Assembly (NCBI RefSeq): GCF_015712065.1
Contig: NZ_JACFYZ010000008.1
Span: 1-64,000 of the forward strand
Length of the DNA stretch: 64,000 nt
Source of the DNA: Ectopseudomonas chengduensis
Lineage (GTDB): Bacteria > Pseudomonadota > Gammaproteobacteria > Pseudomonadales > Pseudomonadaceae
Direction of reading: 5' to 3'
The notes under the pieces were generated by a model that was not told the DNA's origin, did no database searches, and was given only the letters and a program-made list of their open reading frames with translations. Position 1 is the first letter of the stretch, and every line of letters begins with the position of its first letter. A program made the position numbers and the translations under genes. Positions 25,333-35,243 of the stretch are shown piece by piece.

Positions 25333-25926
25333 AGCGGGTACTCCTCATCTCTCTTGTTGTGTACCGCCCAGAGCCTTGCGCAAGAACAATGCTCTCTGAG
25401 GCAGGCGGTGTTTTCGGTGGTGCTTCCTGGCTAAGTTGTTGACCGAGCGGTCAAGAAGTCACTCGAGCGCGATTATGCTGTTGTATACAAAAAATGCAAT
25501 TAATGTTTTTAATGTTGCATTAATCGCACCAGTCGAACCTGCGGATGGAAAAGCGCATGGATTTGGCGACAATCCCTTCAGGGCTTTAATTAAAATGCTT
25601 ATAAAACAGATGGATAGGATTTTTGCTTGGCTGAGGCCGACGCTCGATCGAGCGTCGGCCTTAGCAGCCTGACCGGGTTCTTAGCCGCTAATGAACTGAG
25701 AGGACGGCTGTATATAAAGAAAGAATTTGTTGTTCTGCGCTCAGAGGTGGGTGATATGCGGGCGAGGGTCAGCTACGACGTCATACAACGAAGGGTGTGA
25801 GGGCTGATTGACTTGTGTACAATTGTCTTAATTTTTTTCTGATGTTTTTTCGCTCGGAGCTTGTCAGCTACCGGGTAGAACACAGTAGAGTCGCAGTGTC
25901 GCCGACTCTCATTGACGCGAGCCAGA
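25333..25926. promoter_or_regulatory. Permease / gntR divergent control region
   Basis: This region has the clearest operators of the window. TTGACCGAGCGGTCAA (25439-25454) is a perfect palindrome matching the RutR-type box. TTGTATACAA (25481-25490) is a perfect GntR-type palindrome. TTGTGTACAA (25813-25822) lies about 105 bases before the gntR ATG. A separate 36-base imperfect palindrome is at 25630-25665. Nothing in these 594 bases looks coding. Confidence 0.7.
25630..25665. repeat. Perfect 26-base palindrome inside a longer hairpin
   Basis: The core GGCCGACGCTCGA/TCGAGCGTCGGCC (25635-25660) is a perfect palindrome without a loop, extended on both sides by GCTGA / TTAGC pairing with one G-T mismatch. 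No U-tract follows on either strand, so it is not a standard terminator. Confidence 0.75.
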
Positions 25927-26694
25927 ATGAACGATCAATTGCAGCCTCTCAAGAAGCAGCCGCGCGTGGGCAAAAGCAGCCGCAGCGGGACTCAGGACGA
26001 TGTCGTATATGCCCATATCTTCGATGCCATTCTCGAGCAGCGTCTGGCGCCCGGCACCAAGCTGAGTGAAGAGGCGCTGGGTGAGATCTTCGGCGTCAGT
26101 CGCACCATCATTCGCCGCGCCCTGTCACGCCTGGCCCACGAGGGTGTGGTACTGCTGCGCCCGAACCGCGGTGCGGTAGTCGCCAGCCCGAGCGTCGAAG
26201 AAGCTCGGCAGATCTTCTATGCACGCCGCCTGGTAGAGCGCGCCATCACCGAACTGGCCGTCGAGCACGCGACAGCCGAGCAGTTGGCCGAGCTGCGGCA
26301 GATGGTCAAGGACGAGCAGGACAGCTTTTCGCGCGGCGATCGCGGTGCGGGTATTCGCCTGTCCGGCGAGTTCCACCTGAAGCTGGCCGAGGCCGCACGC
26401 AATGCGCCGCTGGTAAGCTTCCAGCGCAGCCTGGTGTCGCAGACCTCGTTGATCATCGCCCAGTACGAAAGCGGCAGCCGCTCGCATTGCTCCTATGACG
26501 AGCATAATCAGCTGATCGACGCCATCGAGGCGCGCGATGCCGAGCGTGCGGTGCACCTGATGATGCATCACATGGATCACATCGACAGCAAGCTCAATCT
26601 GGACGAGGAAAGCGCCTCGGACGACCTGCACGCAGTGTTCTCGCATCTGCTGCAGACCAAGAAGAAGCCCGGCCGCAGCGCTGCCAATCGCTGA
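25927..26694 (+). CDS. FadR-type GntR regulator of the purine cluster
   Basis: Transcription factor of 255 residues: winged helix-turn-helix (AILEQRLAPGTKLSEEALGEIFG, then VSRTIIRRALSRLAHEG) and C-terminal FCD ligand domain with the expected Asp/His metal-site pattern (EFHLKLAEAARN, HNQLIDAIEARDAERA). FadR-type proteins bind short palindromes with GT-N-AC symmetry, as in the TTGTATACAA words of this cluster. One variant lies before its own gene, implying autoregulation. I start at the ATG of MNDQLQPLKK; a TTG five codons upstream is possible. The ligand is unknown; xanthine, urate, allantoin or glyoxylate are candidates. Confidence 0.88.
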   Translation: MNDQLQPLKKQPRVGKSSRSGTQDDVVYAHIFDAILEQRLAPGTKLSEEALGEIFGVSRTIIRRALSRLAHEGVVLLRPNRGAVVASPSVEEARQIFYARRLVERAITELAVEHATAEQLAELRQMVKDEQDSFSRGDRGAGIRLSGEFHLKLAEAARNAPLVSFQRSLVSQTSLIIAQYESGSRSHCSYDEHNQLIDAIEARDAERAVHLMMHHMDHIDSKLNLDEESASDDLHAVFSHLLQTKKKPGRSAANR

Positions 26695-26712
26695 TTCGTT
26701 GTGTGTAACAAG

Positions 26713-26745
26713 AAAGCCCCGCTGCGCGAGCAGCGGGGCTTTTTC
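26713..26745 (+). terminator. Terminator of gntR
   Basis: AAAGCCCCGCTG and CAGCGGGGCTTT pair around CGCGAG, followed by a T-run. It begins 18 bases after the gntR stop. The A-run on the left means it may also serve the minus strand. Confidence 0.92.
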
Positions 26746-27112
26746 ATTGGTGGTGTCGGCGCTCTGCAGCTGTTTCGACGCTTATGTAGGAGCCGCGCCT
26801 CGCGGCGAATTGGGTTGGTAGCAACTTCGCCCCGGGGCGGGGCTCCCACAAGTTGGCGTCCGCCTATCCAATTTTAAGGTAGCTCCGCGCTCAGTTTCAG
26901 TAGGGTGGGTTAGCCGCTTATCACCGCTACTGGCCACAGCACCTTGCTAGATGCGGCGTAACCCACCATCGGCGCAACGCGTTCCATCGCCTGGTGGATT
27001 ACGGGGCGCACCGCTCTCATCCGCGCCTTTACGATTAGCGTTCAGCGCCGCTAATCCACCCTACGCGGAGTAGCATCCGGCCTCACTTTAGGTGGCTCCA
27101 CGCACCCTGCGC
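26746..27112. repeat. REP-like elements between gntR and guaD
   Basis: GTAGGAGCCGCGCCTCGCGGCGAA pairs with TTCGCCCCGGGGCGGGGCTCCCA (26786-26850). GTAGGGTGGGTTAGCC and GCGTAACCCACC (26901-26969), and a related GTGGATTACGGGGCG / GCTAATCCACCCTACG pair (26994-27065), follow. No coding sequence is seen. Both neighbouring genes point into this spacer. Confidence 0.75.
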
Positions 27113-28414
27113 TCAGCGCTGGTGCACCGATACACCCGCGGCGAAGGTTTCCTTCACAGCACGGTCATCGCCGAGCATGGTCAGGGCGAACAGGCGTTCC
27201 TCCAGGCTCCTGGCCTGCTGCATGCGGTAGCTGATCAGCGGCGTGGCGTTGTAGTCCAGCACCAGGAAGTCGGCGTCCTTGCCGGGCAGGAAGTTGCCCA
27301 GCTGGTCGTCCAGGTACAGCGCATTGGCGCCGCCCAGGGTGGCCAGGTACAGCGACTTGAACGGGTCGAGCTTCTTGCCCTGCAGCTGCATCACCTTGTA
27401 CGCCTCGTTCAGCGATTGCAGCTGGCTGAAGCTGGTGCCGGCGCCGACGTCGGTACCCAGGCCGACGCGCACGCCATGGGCTTCCAGCTTATTCAGGTCG
27501 AACAGGCCACTACCGAGGAACAGGTTGGAGGTCGGGCAGAAGGCCACGGCCGAGCCGGTTTCGGCGAGGCGCTTGCACTCGTCGTCGCACAGGTGCACGC
27601 CATGGGCGAACACCGCGCGCGGGCCGATCAGCTTGTGGTGGTCGTAGACGTCCAGGTAGCCCTTGCGCTCGGGAAACAGTTCCTTGACCCATTCGATTTC
27701 CTGGCGGTTCTCGGACAGGTGGGTGTGCATGTACAGGTCCGGATACTCGCCCAGCAGCTTGCCGGCCAGCTCCAGTTGCTCCGGCGTACTGGTCGGGGCG
27801 AAGCGCGGGGTGACCGCATAGTGCAGGCGGCCCTTGCCGTGCCAGCGTTCGATCAGCGCCTTGCTCTCAGCGTAGCCGGACTCGGCGGTGTCGGTCAGGT
27901 AGTCCGGGGCGTTGCGATCCATCAGCACCTTGCCGGCGATCATGCGCAGGTTGAGCTTATCGGCCTGCTCGAAAAAGGCATCCACCGACTGCGGGTGCAC
28001 GCTGCCGAACACCAGGGCGGTGGTGGTGCCGTTGCGCAACAGTTCCTTGAGGAAGATCGCCGCTACATCGCTGGCATGCGCCTTGTCTTCGAATTGCCGC
28101 TCGGTAGGGAAGGTGTAGGTGTTGAGCCAGTCCAGCAACTGCTCGCCGTAGGAGGCGATCATGCCGGTCTGCGGGTAGTGGATATGGGTGTCGATGAAAC
28201 CGGGGGTGATCAGCGCGTCGCGGTAGTGCTGGACCTCGACACCGGCCAGCTTCGGCAGCAGCTCGGCAGCCGCGCCAACCTGGGCGACCTTGCCGTTTTC
28301 GATCAGCAGGATGCCGTCCTCGAAATACTCATAGGATTGCTCGACACCGACCACGGCCGGGTCGGCAAGGCTGTGCAGGATGGCGGCGCGGTAGGCTTTG
28401 ATGTTGGTGGTCAT
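27113..28414 (-). CDS. guaD: Guanine deaminase
   Basis: Zinc amidohydrolase that converts guanine to xanthine and ammonia. The 433-residue protein has the metal motif DTHIHYPQTG (His77, His79), a central HLSENRQEI histidine, and FAHGVHL. GLGTDVGAGTS supplies the late catalytic aspartate. Length and motif order are normal. It lies downstream of xdhC on the same strand, so GuaD hands xanthine to the dehydrogenase encoded beside it. REP-like GTAGGGTGTGCTGTGCGCACC elements lie between it and xdhC. Confidence 0.96.
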   Translation of the reverse strand: MTTNIKAYRAAILHSLADPAVVGVEQSYEYFEDGILLIENGKVAQVGAAAELLPKLAGVEVQHYRDALITPGFIDTHIHYPQTGMIASYGEQLLDWLNTYTFPTERQFEDKAHASDVAAIFLKELLRNGTTTALVFGSVHPQSVDAFFEQADKLNLRMIAGKVLMDRNAPDYLTDTAESGYAESKALIERWHGKGRLHYAVTPRFAPTSTPEQLELAGKLLGEYPDLYMHTHLSENRQEIEWVKELFPERKGYLDVYDHHKLIGPRAVFAHGVHLCDDECKRLAETGSAVAFCPTSNLFLGSGLFDLNKLEAHGVRVGLGTDVGAGTSFSQLQSLNEAYKVMQLQGKKLDPFKSLYLATLGGANALYLDDQLGNFLPGKDADFLVLDYNATPLISYRMQQARSLEERLFALTMLGDDRAVKETFAAGVSVHQR

Positions 28415-28444
28415 CTATTACGTCTCGATTGGGGCAGGCAGTGC

Positions 28445-28506
28445 GTAGGGTGTGCTGTGCGCACCATGGGCAATGCGGTGTTATTGGTGCGCGCGGCGCA
28501 CCCTAC
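28445..28506. repeat. REP-like facing pair (GTAGGGTG..GCGCACC)
   Basis: GTAGGGTGTGCTGTGCGCACC and GGTGCGCGCGGCGCACCCTAC face each other within the xdhC-guaD gap. This is the same family as the elements at 3785, 11531, 47143 and 54315. Confidence 0.8.
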
Positions 28507-28531
28507 TGGGCGCGCTGCGAATTAGGCAGAG

Positions 28532-29362
28532 TCAGGACCGGCGCGAGGCCGGCAGCAGCTTGGCGACGCTGGATTCGCCTTTCTTCACGTCCTGGCCAAA
28601 GCTGGCGTTGTAAGTGGCGATCACTTCGCCGGCGATGGACACGGCAATTTCCACCGGCAGCTTGCCTTTAACTTCGGCCAGGCCCATGGGGCAGCGCATG
28701 CGTGCCATCAGCGTGTCCTCGAAGCCGCGTTCGCGCAGGCGATGCTCGAACTTGACGCGTTTGGTCTTCGAGCCGATCAGGCCGTAGTAGGCGAAGTCGC
28801 CGCGTTTGAGGATCGCCGCGGTCAGCTCCAGATCGAGCTGGTGGTTGTGGGTCATGACGATGTAGTAGCTGCCGGGCGGCATGTTCTCCACCTCGTCGAC
28901 CACTTCGTCATTGACGATCTTCTCCACGCCGGCGGGGATGTGCTCGGGAAATTCATTCTCCCGCGAGTCGATCCAGCGCACCTTGCACGGCAGACTGGCG
29001 AGTAGCGGCACCAGTGCGCGACCGACATGGCCGGCGCCAAACACGGCGATCTGCGCCTGTGGTTGACCCATGGGCTCGAACAGCAGCACGGTGGCGCCGC
29101 CGCAGCACTGGCCCAGGCTGGCACCGAGGGAGAAGCGCTCCAGGCGGGTGTCCTGGCAGCGGCTGGCGAGCATCTCGCGGGCCATTTCCATGGCCTTGTA
29201 TTCCAGATGGCCGCCGCCGATGGTCTCGAAGATGCGCTCGGCGGTGACCACCATCTTCGAGCCGGCATTACGCGGTGTCGAGCCGCGTTCCTCGATGATG
29301 GTCACCAGCACGCAGGCTTCACCTTTTTGCTGCAGCTCGGCGAGGGCACTGATCCAGCTCAT
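28532..29362 (-). CDS. xdhC: XdhC, xanthine dehydrogenase accessory protein
   Basis: Protein of 276 residues that binds the molybdenum cofactor, promotes its sulfuration and inserts it into XdhB. The N-terminal XdhC/CoxI domain (VLVTIIEERGSTPRNAGSKMVV) and C-terminal Rossmann domain (AVFGAGHVGRALVPLL; IVMTHNHQLDLELTAAIL) are complete. Its ATG overlaps by four bases the stop of a small upstream frame (29359-29490), so it may be translated by coupling to that frame. Confidence 0.94.
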   Translation of the reverse strand: MSWISALAELQQKGEACVLVTIIEERGSTPRNAGSKMVVTAERIFETIGGGHLEYKAMEMAREMLASRCQDTRLERFSLGASLGQCCGGATVLLFEPMGQPQAQIAVFGAGHVGRALVPLLASLPCKVRWIDSRENEFPEHIPAGVEKIVNDEVVDEVENMPPGSYYIVMTHNHQLDLELTAAILKRGDFAYYGLIGSKTKRVKFEHRLRERGFEDTLMARMRCPMGLAEVKGKLPVEIAVSIAGEVIATYNASFGQDVKKGESSVAKLLPASRRS

Positions 29363-29490
29363 TTGCTCAGCCTCCAGGAAGGCGTGGTCTGTCCCGGGCG
29401 CGGCAGGCGCCAGTTGCTCGGCGACGGGTCGAGAATGGGGGCCGGTGCCGGGCGAGCGGGCGGGTTATTCGGTTCGGTGTGTTTTGTCAT
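29359..29490 (-). CDS. Small proline-rich ORF coupled to xdhC
   Basis: A 43-codon frame reads MTKHTEPNNPPARPAPAPI, then LDPSPSNWRLPRP and ends in SWRLSK. The TGA overlaps the xdhC ATG as ATGA. It fills most of the xdhB-xdhC gap, is rich in proline with two tryptophans, and has no recognised domain. It could be a real small protein or a leader that couples xdhC translation. The ribosome site is poor (GTACAACA before the ATG), which counts against strong expression. Confidence 0.4.
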   Translation of the reverse strand: MTKHTEPNNPPARPAPAPILDPSPSNWRLPRPGQTTPSWRLSK

Positions 29491-29523
29491 TGTTGTACAC
29501 CCATTCATCATTCATTCGCAGTC

Positions 29524-29571
29524 TGTGGGAGGCGCTTCAGCGGCGACAGTCGCGGCTAAAGCCCCTCCCAT
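29524..29571. repeat. REP-like hairpin (GTGGGAGGCGCTTCAGCGGCGA)
   Basis: GTGGGAGGCGCTTCAGCGGCGA and TCGCGGCTAAAGCCCCTCCCA form two nested stems. It is nearly identical to the element at 6912-6959 and lies between xdhB and the small frame before xdhC. Confidence 0.8.
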
Positions 29572-29594
29572 GGCAGCCTGAGGCTGTATCGGCG

Positions 29595-31991
29595 TCAGGC
29601 AGGTTCGACCTCGGCAGTGCTGGCTGCCTTGCTCTGTGCTTTCAGCTTGCGCATCTGCTCCACGCCCCAGAGCACGCGCTCAGGTGTGGCCGGGGCGTCG
29701 ATCTGCGGTTGCACCTTGTAGTCTGCCAGGCTGGCCACGGCGTCCTTGAGGGCGCACCAGGCGGCGATGCCGAGCATGAACGGCGGCTCGCCCACGGCCT
29801 TGGAGTGGAACACGGTGTCTTCCGGGTTCTTGCGGTTCTCCACCAGCTTCACGCGCAGGTCGATGGGCATGTCGGCGATGGCCGGGATCTTGTAGCTGGC
29901 CGGGCCGTTGGTCATCAGCTTGCCCTTGGCGTTCCACACCAGCTCTTCCATGGTCAGCCAGCCCATGCCCTGGATGAAGGCGCCTTCGACCTGGCCGATG
30001 TCGATGGCCGGGTTCAGCGAGTCGCCGACGTCGTGCAGGATGTCGCCGCGCAGCATGCGGTATTCGCCGGTCAGGGTGTCGACCAGCACTTCCACGCAGG
30101 CCACGCCGTAGGCGTAGTAATAGAAGGGGCGGCCGGCCGCCTTGTCGCGGTCGTAGTAGATTTTCGGCGTGCGGTAGAAACCGGTCGACGACAGCGAGAC
30201 CTGGCCGAAGTAGGCCTTCTGGATCATCTCCTCGAAGGACAGGAAGTGATCACGCACGCGCACCTGGCCGTTGCGGAATTCCACGTCTTCCGGGGTGACC
30301 TTGTACTCGCGCACCAGGAAGTCCACCAGGCGCTGCTTGATGGTTTCGGCCGCGTTCTTCGCCGCCATGCCGTTGAGGTCAGCTCCGCTGGAGGCCGCGG
30401 TCGGCGAGGTATTGGGCACCTTGTCGGTGTTGGTGGCGGTGATCTGGATGCGCTCGATATCGACCTGGAACACTTCGGCGACGACCTGCGCGACCTTGGT
30501 GTTGAGGCCCTGGCCCATCTCGGTGCCGCCGTGGTTGAGATGGATCGACCCGTCGGTGTAGATGTGGATCAGTGCGCCGGCCTGGTTGAGGAAAGTGGCG
30601 GTGAAACTGATGCCGAACTTCACCGGGGTCATGGCCAGGCCTTTCTTCAATACCGGGCTCTTGGCATTGAAGGCGCGGATTTCCTCGCGACGCTTGGCGT
30701 ACTCGCAGCTTTGTTCCAGCTCGGCGGTCATCTCGTGGATAACGTTGTGCTCGACGGTCTGGTGGTAGTGGGTGACGTTACGCTCGGTTTTGCCGTAGTA
30801 GTTAAGCTTGCGCACTTCCAGCGGGTCCTTGCCGAGGTGGCGCGCCACGGCGTCCATCACTTCCTCGATGGCGACCATGCCCTGTGGGCCGCCGAAGCCG
30901 CGGTAGGCGGTGTTCGACGCGGTGTTGGTCTTGCAGCGATGACCGTTGATGGTGGCGTTGCCGAGGAAGTAGGCGTTGTCCGAGTGGAACATGGCGCGGT
31001 CGACGATGGAGCCGGACAGGTCCGGCGAGTAGCCGCAGTTACCGGCCAGGTCCATCTCGATGCCGTGCAGCAGGCCGTCGTCATCGAAGCCGACGTCGTA
31101 CTCGACGTAGAAGGGGTGACGCTTGCCGGTCATGCTCATGTCTTCCATGCGCGGCAGGCGCATCTTGGTCGGGCGGCCGGTGAGGTGCGCGATCACCGCG
31201 CACAGGCACGCCGGGCCGGCGGCCTGGGTTTCCTTGCCGCCGAAACCGCCGCCCATGCGACGCATGTCGATGACGATCTTGTTCATCGGCACGCCGAGCA
31301 CTTCGGCGACCAGTTTCTGCACCTCGGTGGGGTTCTGCGTCGAGGTGTAGACCAGCATGCCGCCATCTTCGGTGGGCATGACCGAGGAAATCTGGGTTTC
31401 CAGGTAGAAGTGCTCCTGGCCACCGATATGCAGGGTGCCCTGCAGGCGACGCGGGGCGCTGGCCAGTTTGCTGGCCGAATCGCCGATGCGGTGGGTGTGG
31501 CTGGCGAGCACGAAATGCTTCTTGCGGTAGGCCTCGACCACGTCGAGCACCGGCTCCAAGTCTTCGTATTCGACGATGGCGGCCATGGCCGCCTTGCGCG
31601 CGGTTTCCAGACTGTCAGCGGCTACCGCCAGCACCACCTGACCAACGTACTCGACCTTGCCGTCGGCCAGCAGCGGGTCGCCGGCGACCACCGGGCCGAT
31701 ATCCAGCTGGCCCGGCACGTCATCCTTGGTGATGGCGATGGCCACGCCCGGAAACTCGTAGCAGGGGCGGGTGTCGATGCGCAGGATGCGCGCATGGGCA
31801 CGGTCCGACTGGCGCGCATAGACGTGCAACTGGTTGGGGAACTCCAGGCGGTCGTCGACATAGACCGCCTCGCCGGACACGTGCTTGTCCGCGCTCTCGT
31901 GCTTGACGCTGCGGCCGACGCCGCTGGTCATGCCGGCGCGGAACAGGGCTGCCAGCTCTTCCTGGGATTTGTGTTCGATATGACTGGACAT
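29595..31991 (-). CDS. xdhB: Xanthine dehydrogenase, molybdenum-binding large subunit
   Basis: Oxidises hypoxanthine and xanthine to urate at the molybdenum centre. The 798-residue protein has the N-terminal Ald_Xan_dh domain (SGEAVYVDDR), the molybdopterin-binding RMGGGFGGKETQ and GGTEMGQGLNTKVAQ motifs, and near the end GEPPFMLGIAAW, which holds the catalytic glutamate position of the family. I start at MSSHIEHKSQE, which has GGAGG five bases ahead. An ATG four codons upstream would bury that site. The upstream partner is xdhA. Confidence 0.96.
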   Translation of the reverse strand: MSSHIEHKSQEELAALFRAGMTSGVGRSVKHESADKHVSGEAVYVDDRLEFPNQLHVYARQSDRAHARILRIDTRPCYEFPGVAIAITKDDVPGQLDIGPVVAGDPLLADGKVEYVGQVVLAVAADSLETARKAAMAAIVEYEDLEPVLDVVEAYRKKHFVLASHTHRIGDSASKLASAPRRLQGTLHIGGQEHFYLETQISSVMPTEDGGMLVYTSTQNPTEVQKLVAEVLGVPMNKIVIDMRRMGGGFGGKETQAAGPACLCAVIAHLTGRPTKMRLPRMEDMSMTGKRHPFYVEYDVGFDDDGLLHGIEMDLAGNCGYSPDLSGSIVDRAMFHSDNAYFLGNATINGHRCKTNTASNTAYRGFGGPQGMVAIEEVMDAVARHLGKDPLEVRKLNYYGKTERNVTHYHQTVEHNVIHEMTAELEQSCEYAKRREEIRAFNAKSPVLKKGLAMTPVKFGISFTATFLNQAGALIHIYTDGSIHLNHGGTEMGQGLNTKVAQVVAEVFQVDIERIQITATNTDKVPNTSPTAASSGADLNGMAAKNAAETIKQRLVDFLVREYKVTPEDVEFRNGQVRVRDHFLSFEEMIQKAYFGQVSLSSTGFYRTPKIYYDRDKAAGRPFYYYAYGVACVEVLVDTLTGEYRMLRGDILHDVGDSLNPAIDIGQVEGAFIQGMGWLTMEELVWNAKGKLMTNGPASYKIPAIADMPIDLRVKLVENRKNPEDTVFHSKAVGEPPFMLGIAAWCALKDAVASLADYKVQPQIDAPATPERVLWGVEQMRKLKAQSKAASTAEVEPA

Positions 31992-32053
31992 CTTCGCCTC
32001 CAAAACTTCGCATGCCGCCGGGCGCGCCGGCGGCGGACCAATTCACTGCGCCA

Positions 32054-33493
<1,440 letters not shown>

Positions 33494-33877
33494 GGACGAC
33501 CTCCAGGCACTTTATTGTTATGAATCGGTGGCTCGCCGGGTATGTGCACGCATTGCAAGGCCCGGACGTGATTGGCCATGGAGGCAATCTAGAGTTTTCT
33601 GACTTTTGGGTCAACAAATATTTGACCTCGTGGTCAGCTGCTTGTCATGCGTTTCGGTTATGAGCGCGGCGGGCGGGATTTATGCTCTGAGAGTAGCGGT
33701 TTTCGTGCCAGCGAGGGCTCTGCTGCGGGACTTTCGTAGGCGCGCGCGGGGCCGCCTGGGTCGTGCGCACCAGCCGGTCGAAGTCGAAATGGTGGGCGCA
33801 TGGCGCACCCTAGGTGACAAACGAAGCCCCGGAAGCCTGCGCTGCCGGGGTTGATCGGGTGTGCTCGAACTGGGTGC
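33494..33877. promoter_or_regulatory. xdhA control region and spacer
   Basis: TTGACCTCGTGGTCAG (33622-33637) is a RutR-type box about 130 bases before the xdhA start. A GGGTCAAC half site (33608) stands next to it. GTGCGCACC ... GGCGCACCCTAGG (33766-33812) is a degraded REP-like pair. No TGTATACA word is present, so xdhA appears to have only one of the two operator types. No gene is seen. Confidence 0.55.
33820..33853 (-). terminator. Terminator of alkB
   Basis: GAAGCCCCGG and CCGGGGTTG pair around GCAGGC-rich sequence. It lies 25 bases after the alkB stop on the minus strand. Confidence 0.7.
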
Positions 33878-35011
33878 TCAGGTCGGCTGCGACTCACTCA
33901 GTTGGTGCTCTTCGCCGGCGTAGTAGGCGCGCACCTTGGGGTCCATCACGGCGCGCCACAGCGGCGGGAACACCGCGAGCACGATCATTCCGGCGTAGCC
34001 ATTGGGCAACTGCGGGCTGTCGTCGAAATGGCGTAGCACCTGATAGCGGCGCTTGGCATAGGCGTGGTGGTCGGAATGGCGCTGCAGATGGAAGAGAAAC
34101 AGGTTGGTCAGCAGGAAGTTGCTGTTCCAGGAGTGGTGCGCATTGGTGCGCTCGTAGCGGCCGTTGTCCAGTTTGCGCCGGTGCAGGCCGTAGTGTTCGA
34201 CATAGTTGACGATCTCCAGCAGGGTAAAGGCGATAACCGCCTGGCCGAGGAAGAACAGGGCGCCGAGCGCGCCGAAGGCCAGGGTGAAGCCGAGTAGGAA
34301 CAGCGCACTGATGGCGTACCACCAGATCAGCTCGTTGCGCCAATGCAGGGCCGGTAAGCTGCGCCGCTTGAGACGCTCGGCCTCGAGCTTCCAGGCGTTG
34401 AGAAAGTTGTGCTTGTAGGCATGCGGCAGAAAGGCGTATAGGCTCTGGCCGAAGCGTGAGGAGGAGGCATCTTCGGGCGTCGATACATGCACGTGATGGC
34501 CGCGCACATGTTCGACCTTGAAGCCGGCGTAGCACACCGCTGCCAGCAGCAGGCCGCCGGCGTTCTGCTCCAGTGTCGGGTCCTTGTGGATCAGCTCGTG
34601 CGACACGGTGATGCCGATGGCGCCCATCACCGTGCCGACCGACAGCACCCAGCCGAGCTGGCCGACCCAGCTCCAGCCCTCGTAACTGGCGAATATCCAG
34701 CCGCTCCACACCAGCATCGCCAGCAGCAGCGGCACCGTGGCCAGACTCAGCAGTCGGTAGTAGCCCTGGGCTTCGAGGGCCGGCACTTCGTCGCACTCAT
34801 CCGGGTTGGCCGGGTCGCGACCGACAATGAAGTCCAGCAAGGGAATGACACCGAACACCACGCTGATCACCAGCCAGGGCCAGGCGTCGGCGTGCGCGCT
34901 GCCCTGCGACCAGTAATAGCTGAGGGGGATGCCCAGTACCGGGATCAGCCAGATCCAGTAGCCGATCTTCTTCAGGGCCAGCATCCAGCGCGACGGCAGG
35001 CGTTCGAACAT
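33878..35011 (-). CDS. alkB: Alkane 1-monooxygenase
   Basis: Integral-membrane non-heme di-iron hydroxylase that oxidises the terminal carbon of medium-chain alkanes. The 377-residue protein shows the conserved histidine boxes HELIH (138-142), EHVRGHHVHV (167-176) and LQRHSDHHA (309-317), plus the alkane-hydroxylase motif NYVEHYGLHR (269-278), set among six hydrophobic helices. I start at MFERLPSRW; the upstream extension is promoter sequence. No rubredoxin gene is adjacent, so electron partners are elsewhere. It is divergent from a GntR gene as for P. aeruginosa alkB2. Confidence 0.96.
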   Translation of the reverse strand: MFERLPSRWMLALKKIGYWIWLIPVLGIPLSYYWSQGSAHADAWPWLVISVVFGVIPLLDFIVGRDPANPDECDEVPALEAQGYYRLLSLATVPLLLAMLVWSGWIFASYEGWSWVGQLGWVLSVGTVMGAIGITVSHELIHKDPTLEQNAGGLLLAAVCYAGFKVEHVRGHHVHVSTPEDASSSRFGQSLYAFLPHAYKHNFLNAWKLEAERLKRRSLPALHWRNELIWWYAISALFLLGFTLAFGALGALFFLGQAVIAFTLLEIVNYVEHYGLHRRKLDNGRYERTNAHHSWNSNFLLTNLFLFHLQRHSDHHAYAKRRYQVLRHFDDSPQLPNGYAGMIVLAVFPPLWRAVMDPKVRAYYAGEEHQLSESQPT

Positions 35012-35243
35012 CGGATTCTCCAAGTCATTATTGTTCTGGGTTTTACCTCGGATTGTAGGACAATCCATTTTCGTGACCAGACTTCCACGGCCAACCTTTA
35101 GAACGGAAAGTGCCCCGCGGGGACCCTTGGCGGGGTAACACCCTGTGTTACACTCGCCGCCAGATTTTCTTGCTCCCGCCCAGCCGTGGCGGGGCTCCCA
35201 GACTCGACCGCCTGCCCCTGGATCGACGCAAATAAGGAATGTC
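35012..35243. promoter_or_regulatory. alkB / gntR control region with two 7-3-7 palindromes
   Basis: GGATTGT-AGG-ACAATCC (35050-35066) and GTAACAC-CCT-GTGTTAC (35135-35151) are both exact inverted repeats with 7-base arms and 3-base centres. They lie 39 bases before the alkB start codon and 93 bases before the gntR start codon. They are candidate operators for the GntR protein or another alkane regulator. Confidence 0.55.
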
